Shown: positions 1-4,562 of the stretch, piece after piece
Numbering within the stretch: the stretch's first letter is position 1
Layout: the number at the start of each line of letters is the position of its first letter
Position numbers and translations under genes: made by a program
The notes under the pieces: generated by a model
What the model was told of the DNA's origin: nothing
Databases searched by the model: none
Seen by the model: the letters and a program-made list of their open reading frames with translations, nothing else
Source of the DNA: Herminiimonas sp.
GTDB taxonomy: Bacteria; Pseudomonadota; Gammaproteobacteria; Burkholderiales; Burkholderiaceae
NCBI GenBank assembly: GCA_014377155.1
Contig: JACMQD010000329.1
Location: 1-20,174 of the forward strand
DNA: 20,174 nucleotides
Direction: 5' to 3'

Positions 1-451
1 GCACATACGCCGAAAACAAATACTCTTCGGTATCCTCGGAGGGCGGATGGCGCTCTTCGGATTGCCATACCCATACCTGTGGGCCAAGATTTTCGAATTC
101 GATAAAGGGTTGTTGTAGCGGATTCCATCTTCCAGGGATATTTTCATGGCGCGCGCCAAGGTACACGAACGGCAGGGCAACCAGCGCTTTGACTAACTGA
201 TTTGGATAAAGGCGCTGCCCAGTTGAAACGTAGCTTGCGAGCATGTCACGCACCTGCACTACCGGCCATGTCTCTTCAAAATCATAGCGCTCGAAACCGT
301 CGTATTGCCCCAGCCACCCGATGATAACGCCAGCCCAATGTCCGAGGTTCAGCGCATCGAGATAGCGCGCAATCGCATAAATTGCATGAGCGGGGTCACC
401 TATATCGCGCTTCGGAAATTCTTGCTCGTGAATGAGGTCATCTAAATTCAT
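1..451 (-). CDS. Unrecognised protein, 5' part only (cut by left edge)
   Basis: Reading the minus strand, an ATG at 449-451 opens a frame with no stop for 150 codons until it leaves the window at the left edge. A purine-rich GAGAGATAGAG stretch just upstream can serve as ribosome binding site. The protein begins MNLDDLIHEQEF and is acidic and rich in aromatic residues (IIGWLGQYDGFERYDF, then PQVWVWQSEERHPP near the visible end). I see no signal peptide or membrane segment, so it is probably cytoplasmic. I do not recognise the family. It is transcribed away from the transfer operon, and the 36-bp palindrome at 515-550 lies about 64 bp upstream of its start, where an operator could sit. The length of the uninterrupted frame and the plausible start make a real gene likely. 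Function is unknown; small acidic accessory or immunity-type proteins look like this, but that is only a resemblance. Confidence 0.7.
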   Translation of the reverse strand, partial: MNLDDLIHEQEFPKRDIGDPAHAIYAIARYLDALNLGHWAGVIIGWLGQYDGFERYDFEETWPVVQVRDMLASYVSTGQRLYPNQLVKALVALPFVYLGARHENIPGRWNPLQQPFIEFENLGPQVWVWQSEERHPPSEDTEEYLFSAYV

Positions 452-514
452 CTCTATCTCTCTATGAGCTAGGCAAAAGTATTAAAGCCTACACCGGGTA
501 CCAAACCGATTGGC

Positions 515-550
515 CAATTAATCAGGCGTCACGTGACACCTGATTAATTG
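515..550. repeat. 36-bp near-perfect palindrome centred on CACGTG
   Basis: Bases 515-550 pair with their own reverse complement at 17 of 18 positions; the only mismatch is C527 opposite A538. The centre lies between 532 and 533 in TCACGTGA, and the arms end in CAATTAATCAGG and its complement. There is no loop, so it reads as a dyad-symmetric protein-binding site rather than an RNA terminator. A 10-bp palindrome overlaps each end (509-518 and 548-557). It lies between the minus-strand gene start at 451 and the rest of the control region. It may be an operator for a dimeric or tetrameric regulator; which protein binds is unknown. Confidence 0.85.
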
Positions 551-811
551 ATATCAACATACTGGGTTTGTGCTTGGCAACGAGACCGGCATGGGATGCG
601 CCAATGATTGGTCAAAACTCATGCGTGCCGCCCATTAAATGGCGCCGCCTATGCGACCGTGGCTGGGGCAAAGCCCGGGTTGGCAAATCCTGATCCATGC
701 ACATGGGTTGGTTCTGCCCCTTTCGCTCGGCCTTTCGACTTGGCTGTTGCAGTTGTTGTTGCAGTCCCGTAACCGATTCTGCTTCCTTTCCCTTGCCCGT
801 AAATTCTTTCT

Positions 812-841
812 GCGCAGCCTCCGTTTTTTTGGAGGCTGCGC
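812..841. repeat. Perfect 11-bp inverted repeat with T7-containing loop
   Basis: GCGCAGCCTCC at 812-822 is repeated in perfect inverted form at 831-841 around the 8-base loop GTTTTTTT. The stem is GC-rich and stable as RNA from either strand. No T-tract follows the stem on either strand, so an ordinary rho-independent terminator is unlikely. It lies in the non-coding control region, 33 bp before another perfect hairpin. It could be a structured part of a small RNA, an oriT hairpin or a regulatory site. Confidence 0.85.
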
Positions 842-873
842 GCCCTTTGGGTTGGGCCCTTATCCAGTAGAAA

Positions 874-895
874 GCTGGCGCGCCCTCGCGCCAGC
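874..895. repeat. Perfect 9-bp GC-rich hairpin with tetraloop
   Basis: GCTGGCGCG at 874-882 and its exact reverse complement at 887-895 flank the 4-base loop CCCT. On the + strand it is followed by ACCCTTTGTTTT, and on the - strand by TTTCTACT, so either orientation is at best a weak rho-independent terminator. It is the second stable hairpin within 85 bp of non-coding DNA. Confidence 0.75.
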
Positions 896-1014
896 ACCCT
901 TTGTTTTCGGCCTTTTCCCCTCCTTTTTAACCCTCCTTTTGCTCCGGCTTTAAGGGGTATTTTTTACTACCATATTTCTTTCGTTTTGTCTGGCTAAAAC
1001 CTGTTTCACATGAC

Positions 1015-1060
1015 GCCTAATTTATGCGACAAAATTTTTGAAAAAAATTTAAGCTTCGTT
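1015..1060. promoter_or_regulatory. AT-rich patch with A/T inverted repeat, possible promoter zone
   Basis: The stretch is markedly AT-rich compared with its surroundings and contains AAATTTTT (1032-1039) with its inverted copy AAAAATTT (1043-1050) around a 3-base loop. Candidate -10-like words such as TAATTT occur, but I find no convincing -35/-10 pair with correct spacing. Its place about 120 bp before the first plus-strand gene suits a promoter or a nucleoid-protein (H-NS/IHF-like) binding zone. This is a tentative call from composition and position. Confidence 0.35.
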
Positions 1061-1174
1061 TCGTGGCGACGCTGGCGGGCCAACCACACAAGGCGGCGCA
1101 CCCTATCTCCCCCAATGATGGACGAAGCGCTGGCGAAGCTCGCCACCGATTTTCGAGCGACAAGGAGATGAACC

Positions 1175-1573
1175 ATGACCAACGACAACAAATATCCGAT
1201 GTTCGGGCACACATACACGTTCGACCTGACGTCGCATTTTCCACGCGCTGGCAAGTCGAGCTTAGTAAATGAGTTGATGGCTGAATTTGTGGAGAAATCA
1301 AAAACCGTGGCCGACACGAACAGGAAAGAAAACTCAATGCACCTCACCGCGAATCAAGCCTTGTTGGCAAAAATGAAGAGTGGCAGCCTGACCGACGCAA
1401 CGTCACCGCAGTCGCCGCAACTGGCGCTTCTCGATGCCGTCGATGAAGCGATTGCGGACGGGAAAGATCGTCTTGGCGCTATGGTCCGACTTGGCAGCGA
1501 GGGTTCCTGCGCTTATCAGGATCTGCACCAAAAAGTCGATCGATGGGAACAAGCGAAGCGACGTAATCGCTAA
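1175..1573 (+). CDS. Unrecognised 132-aa protein at the head of the transfer region
   Basis: The ATG at 1175 is preceded by a strong ribosome binding site, AAGGAG at 1162-1167, seven bases upstream, which fixes this start. The product is soluble, with no signal peptide or membrane helix, and has a very basic C-terminus (WEQAKRRNR). Residues 21-30 (HFPRAGKSSL) resemble the end of a Walker A motif, but the first glycine is missing and no Walker B is visible, so nucleotide binding is not supported. Residues 84-115 are probably helical. I do not recognise the family. It is followed by a 90-bp gap with a palindrome before the first identifiable transfer gene, so it may be the first gene of the operon or a separately expressed small regulator. 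The reading-frame composition and ribosome binding site favour a real gene. Confidence 0.65.
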   Translation: MTNDNKYPMFGHTYTFDLTSHFPRAGKSSLVNELMAEFVEKSKTVADTNRKENSMHLTANQALLAKMKSGSLTDATSPQSPQLALLDAVDEAIADGKDRLGAMVRLGSEGSCAYQDLHQKVDRWEQAKRRNR

Positions 1574-1604
1574 CGTTTCCAGAAAAACTTAAATAACAGA
1601 ATTC

Positions 1605-1630
1605 AACTCGCGATCTCACGATCACGAGTT
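1605..1630. promoter_or_regulatory. 26-bp imperfect palindrome, possible operator
   Basis: Bases 1605-1615 and 1620-1630 form an inverted repeat (AACTCG-C-GATC against GATC-A-CGAGTT) with 10 of 11 pairs matched around the loop TCAC. It lies in the only sizeable gap (1574-1663) between the 132-aa gene and the pilL-like gene, just before the operon's ribosome binding site. No T-tract follows, so it is unlikely to be a terminator. An operator or an mRNA leader hairpin for the transfer operon is the best reading. Confidence 0.5.
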
Positions 1631-1663
1631 CAGGGATAGTCACGCCCATTTTCTTGGAGAGCA

Positions 1664-2119
1664 ATGATGCAGGTACTTTTGCGAACACTGATGTTGCTAG
1701 GTGCGGCGATGTCCGCAGCGCATGCGGAGCAATCGCTTGCACCTGATGAAGTGACGCTGGCCCGCTATTCGACAGCGGCAGCGTTGCCGGCCAAAGGGGA
1801 CGACGATCCGTTGCGCGTGATCGCCCATATCCAGTTCCCCCGAAGCGACGTGACGACGGTCGGGCAGGCGATTCGCTACCTGCTGGTTCGCACCGGTTAT
1901 GCACTCGTTGACAACGCGCAGTTTGATCCGGCAGTCGTGCATGTCCTGTCCCGGCCCCTGCCCGAATCAAATCGTGAATTAGGCGCCTACCGCGTCGATG
2001 CAATGCTCGGCGTGTTGATGGGCAAGGCGTTCGTACTTCGTGTGAATCACCTGCAACGCAGCGTGTCGTTCGCTCCCGCCACCAGTGCCGTGGCTGACTC
2101 AAAAAAGGGACCACAGTAA
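1664..2119 (+). CDS. PilL-like conjugative transfer protein (TIGR03748 type)
   Basis: A 151-aa protein with an N-terminal signal peptide (MLLGAAMSAAHA, then EQSL) that should be exported to the periplasm. The central region matches what I know of the ICE PilL N-terminal family: R/Y near the mature start, the TTVGQAIRYLLVRTGYAL segment, then LSRPLPESNRELGAYRVDAM and a hydrophobic LGVLMGKAFVLRV stretch. Such proteins open the transfer clusters of genomic-island ICEs. Their molecular role is poorly defined; a part in pilus or channel assembly is assumed. TTGGAG lies 8 bases before the ATG at 1664; a second ATG at 1667 is equally possible. The stop overlaps the next start by one base (TAATG), so translation is probably coupled. 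No other type IVb pil genes are visible in the window. Confidence 0.82.
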   Translation: MMQVLLRTLMLLGAAMSAAHAEQSLAPDEVTLARYSTAAALPAKGDDDPLRVIAHIQFPRSDVTTVGQAIRYLLVRTGYALVDNAQFDPAVVHVLSRPLPESNRELGAYRVDAMLGVLMGKAFVLRVNHLQRSVSFAPATSAVADSKKGPQ

Positions 2120-2904
2120 TGACGCCGCAACCGCAACCCATCGACGCAGTACATAACAGCGCACACAAGAAACGGCTCTCCGCCATCTGGCTGATTGCCT
2201 GCGCAATCGGCCTGACAGTGACGGGCGGATTGATATGGAAGAACCACGGCAGTCTGATCGCGAAACTGTCGCCGCTCGATCCAAAGTCGGCCACCCGCGT
2301 TGTGCCAATCGACAAGGAAATGGAAAAAATCGCAGGCGCGGATGGACGCATTGTAGCCAGGCCGCGAACGGCTGCACAATCGACGCTGGATCCGACGCTT
2401 ATACCCACGTTAACCCCGGCCGTGCCTGGCAACGTCGCTGGCCACACCCCTGTAATCGCCGCGCCATCGGCTGACACCACTCAAATTCTCGACCGTCTCA
2501 CCAAACTGGATGTTGCGGTTGCCGGTTTGACGAGCGAGGTCGCCAAACTAAGCGTCGTGTATTCGGCATCGGCCGCGACGCCTGCCTCAGACGTCCAGCA
2601 TGCCGACATGCCGATCGTCAAGCATGTCGCCAAACGCAAAAAGACCACACGTATTGCAAAAACAATCGTGTCAGTTGATCCAGAACCAACAGCCAAACGC
2701 TCGCCTGCACCGGATGTGCTGTCAGTCGACACTTGGAACGGCAAGGCGTCGGTCGCGGTCCGCAACGGCGGCGAGGTGCGTTTCATTTCTGAGGGCGAGC
2801 GCGCCGGCAATTTCGAATTGAAGGGCGCCGATAAAGATAACCAACGCGCGTATTTCGTCGACGCCACCGGTTCGGTCAGCGTCAAAGAGCGCCAGGAGCG
2901 GTGA
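2119..2904 (+). CDS. Bitopic inner-membrane protein with coiled coil and C-terminal beta domain (TraP/PilP-like architecture)
   Basis: A 261-aa protein with a short cytoplasmic N-terminus, one transmembrane helix at about residues 21-39, a Pro/Thr/Ala-rich linker (85-118), a probable coiled coil at about 120-148, a basic patch at 168-181 (KHVAKRKKTTRIAK), and a small C-terminal domain at about 201-258 that looks beta-rich (WNGKASVAVRNGGEVRFISEG). The layout resembles IncI TraP and PilP/GspC-like assembly proteins, whose periplasmic domains link inner- and outer-membrane parts. The match is by architecture, not by a recognised signature. It overlaps the PilL-like gene by one base and the next gene by one base (TGATG), so it belongs to the operon. 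It is probably a periplasm-spanning scaffold partner of the PilL-like protein. Confidence is high for a real gene and moderate for the role. Confidence 0.75.
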   Translation: MTPQPQPIDAVHNSAHKKRLSAIWLIACAIGLTVTGGLIWKNHGSLIAKLSPLDPKSATRVVPIDKEMEKIAGADGRIVARPRTAAQSTLDPTLIPTLTPAVPGNVAGHTPVIAAPSADTTQILDRLTKLDVAVAGLTSEVAKLSVVYSASAATPASDVQHADMPIVKHVAKRKKTTRIAKTIVSVDPEPTAKRSPAPDVLSVDTWNGKASVAVRNGGEVRFISEGERAGNFELKGADKDNQRAYFVDATGSVSVKERQER

Positions 2905-3452
2905 TGCGTATTCCGACATTGCGCTTGCGTTTGATCATTGCGATCGGCTTCGCGTTGCCCGTTGCGGCATCTTATGCAGCAGACACAGCCTATACGCAAG
3001 CAAATCAAACACAATTAGGCACGCGTCAAACAACGGCGGCCGGCGCACGACCTGCGCAAGTCGATCCGCTGGAGCAAATTCAATCCGAGTTCTGGGGATT
3101 GAACATTGATGAAGTGCGGCGCGCCGCTCTGCTGATGAAGGGACCGCGCGGTGCGTTCTCCGCGCCCAATCTCACCCCCATTGAGGTGCTCGGCATTCAC
3201 GCGCGCAGTGATGCCGAACGGCAGAAATACGCGGAACTGTTTTCGCGCATTTTGCATGCAGACACTGAGCGCGTGCTGGCGTGGGCGGTCGCCAACGCGC
3301 AAGCGAATGAGCGTCTGTATCCGAACGAACCGGTGGTGGACTTCAGCGGTTCCAGGCGTCCCGTCGTCGAACCCTCCGCCGCACAGGCAGCGATGGTGCC
3401 GCAGTGGGCCATCACTACACCGACACGTGCGGTAGTGCGTAAAAAGAAATAG
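2904..3452 (+). CDS. ICE protein, PFL_4693 family (TIGR03759 type)
   Basis: A 182-aa exported protein: a signal peptide (LIIAIGFALPVAASYA) is followed by a family-like core, FWGLNIDEVRRAALLMKGPR, then the NLTPIEVLGIHARSDAERQKYAEL segment in two conserved blocks, and RLYPNEPVVDF. This order (W/GL..E...Y/ALL M.GPRG, then LGI.ARSD.ER..YAE) is what I know of the PFL_4693 ICE family. Function is unknown; it is a periplasmic partner always found beside the transglycosylase and PFL_4695 genes. A GTG at 2901 extends the frame by one codon, but AGGAG at 2894-2898 and the TGATG overlap favour the ATG at 2904. Confidence 0.85.
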   Translation: MRIPTLRLRLIIAIGFALPVAASYAADTAYTQANQTQLGTRQTTAAGARPAQVDPLEQIQSEFWGLNIDEVRRAALLMKGPRGAFSAPNLTPIEVLGIHARSDAERQKYAELFSRILHADTERVLAWAVANAQANERLYPNEPVVDFSGSRRPVVEPSAAQAAMVPQWAITTPTRAVVRKKK

Positions 3453-3463
3453 GGATCGAGACG

Positions 3464-4057
3464 ATGACCACGATGAACCGTAGAAAACTGTTGTCGACCA
3501 TGTCCGTACTGGCGGGATCGTTGATTGCGCCGCCGCTCTTTGGCATCGACAGCGCGACCGCGAAGGGTACAAAGACACGTTCATCGCACCGCGTCTACGC
3601 ACCGATGCCGATCGGATACCAGAAGGTCGGCCAAATCGAAAATATTCCTCCGCTCATTCTGTACGGCGTCGCGCTGCAGGAATCGTCCATGATGTTCGGA
3701 CCGCAGTCTCTCCCCTATCCGTGGACCCTGAATGTCGCCGGCGCACCGAAGCGCTTTGCCAGCTATGACGCGGCAGTCGCCGCACTGTGCGCCAATGTCG
3801 CGCGCGGCGTGACCAGTGTCGATTGCGGGTTGATGCAAGTGAACTGGCGCTATCACTCTGCGAAGCTCGTTAATTTTTACCGCGCGCTTGATCCTTATCC
3901 GAATTTGCAAGCAGGGGCGACGATATTGCGCGGGCATTTCAAGGACACCGGCGACTGGTTCAAATCGGTTGGCCGCTATCATAACGGTGCCGATCCGCAG
4001 CGCGCCCACGCGTACGCCACATCGGTATTCCAACGCATGGCGGTGCTCCATGCGTAA
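3464..4057 (+). CDS. Lytic transglycosylase of the transfer system
   Basis: A 197-aa secreted SLT-type murein transglycosylase. The N-terminus (MNRRKLLSTMSVLAGSLIAP) carries a twin-arginine-like motif before a hydrophobic stretch, so export by Tat or Sec is likely. The catalytic domain shows the expected order: ALQESS with catalytic Glu73, CGLMQVNW at about 121-128, NLQAGATIL at 147-155, and RYHNG at 171-175. Such enzymes cleave the glycan backbone so that the secretion channel can cross the cell wall; they correspond in role to VirB1. The gene stands where MPF-G clusters keep it, between the PFL_4693 and PFL_4695 genes. An ATG at 3473 (starting at MNRRK) is an alternative start three codons in. 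Its end overlaps the next gene by 8 bases. Confidence 0.9.
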   Translation: MTTMNRRKLLSTMSVLAGSLIAPPLFGIDSATAKGTKTRSSHRVYAPMPIGYQKVGQIENIPPLILYGVALQESSMMFGPQSLPYPWTLNVAGAPKRFASYDAAVAALCANVARGVTSVDCGLMQVNWRYHSAKLVNFYRALDPYPNLQAGATILRGHFKDTGDWFKSVGRYHNGADPQRAHAYATSVFQRMAVLHA

Positions 4058-4562
4058 CGTCGCCATCCGCGCATTCGCGCTCGCGGTCCTGCTCACGATA
4101 GCGAACAGCTTGTTTGCTGCCGACGTCATTCATGACACTGGCGAGGCGGTACCATCGGCGCAATATCTGGCACAACTCTTCGCGATTGATTCGGACAATC
4201 CGACGCAGCACCCGCCCGGTCTTCAATTTGTGAATTTTCCGATCCGTTCCGACGGCATGACGCCGGGAATACTCTTGGCGCGATCGAGTATCAAGCGACC
4301 TGCATGGCTGGCGCAGCCGGTCTTTTTGATTGGGACCGATCCGCAGTCACGGACATGGCTGACGCAAAACCTGGCGCGACTCAAAACGATGGATGCGCTC
4401 GGCATCGTTGTTGACGTCGACAACTATAAGGCTTTTCGCGAATTGCAGATGCAGGCGCCGGGCGTTTCGCTCGCACCCGCGTCGGCAAACGGCTTCGCCC
4501 AATCGCTGGGCGCATCGACCTATCCCGTCCTGATCCAGACTGACGGAGGAATCGAACAATGA
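4050..4562 (+). CDS. ICE protein, PFL_4695 family (TIGR03765 type)
   Basis: A 170-aa protein with a signal peptide (RAFALAVLLTIANSLFA, then ADVIHD). Later blocks fit the PFL_4695 family: FPIRSDGMTPGIL, QPVFLIGTDPQSRTWL, MDALGIVVDV, and a C-terminal STYPVLIQTDGGIEQ. The frame is open for 54 codons further upstream, but that part lies inside the transglycosylase gene in another frame, and the signal peptide begins at the ATG at 4050, so I place the start there. Function is not established; the family is a periplasmic component encoded directly before the coupling protein. The stop overlaps the traD start (ATGA at 4559), indicating translational coupling. Confidence 0.85.
   Translation: MRNVAIRAFALAVLLTIANSLFAADVIHDTGEAVPSAQYLAQLFAIDSDNPTQHPPGLQFVNFPIRSDGMTPGILLARSSIKRPAWLAQPVFLIGTDPQSRTWLTQNLARLKTMDALGIVVDVDNYKAFRELQMQAPGVSLAPASANGFAQSLGASTYPVLIQTDGGIEQ

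Larger units (their letters stand above)
452..1174. other. Non-coding, repeat-rich control region upstream of the transfer operon
   Basis: About 720 bp between the minus-strand gene and the first plus-strand gene. The open frames here (for example 639-953 on + and 649-897 on -) have low-complexity translations and no convincing start signals, so I do not call them genes. The region holds a 36-bp palindrome (515-550), short palindromes ATTGGCCAAT (509-518) and TTGATATCAA (548-557), CCAATGATTGG (601-611), two perfect hairpins (812-841 and 874-895), a strongly pyrimidine-rich + strand at about 780-960, and an AT-rich patch at about 1010-1060. Its position at the head of a conjugation operon, next to a divergent gene, suits a regulatory hub, a small RNA or an oriT; the sequence alone does not decide between them. 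Confidence 0.7.

Noticed and set aside
452..560. Sigma-70 promoter for the minus-strand gene
   Set aside because: A TAATAC-like -10 can be seen on the minus strand, but no acceptable -35 lies at 16-18 bp, so I do not call it.
687..692. ATCCTG, the core of the IncP-type nick site
   Set aside because: A single hexamer without the expected adjacent inverted repeat; ICEs with this transfer system generally use MOBH relaxases, whose nick sites differ.
874..895. Rho-independent terminator on either strand
   Set aside because: The stem is good, but the following tracts (CCCTTTGTTTT on +, TTTCTACT on -) are interrupted or short, so I list it only as a hairpin.
649..897. 82-codon open frame on the - strand starting with GTG
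   Set aside because: Purine-rich DNA upstream could imitate a ribosome binding site, but the product is low-complexity (Thr/Ala and Lys/Gly runs) and the frame lies across both hairpins.
639..953. 104-codon open frame on the + strand in the control region
   Set aside because: The translation is Leu/Phe/Pro-rich because of the pyrimidine bias, spans both perfect hairpins, has no ribosome binding site and lacks family features.
1235..1264. Walker A motif in the 132-aa protein (PRAGKSS)
   Set aside because: The first glycine of GxxxxGK[S/T] is missing and no Walker B or other NTPase motif follows.
1479..2480. 333-codon open frame on the - strand
   Set aside because: It is antisense to three genes with recognisable signal peptides and start signals; its translation has no family features.
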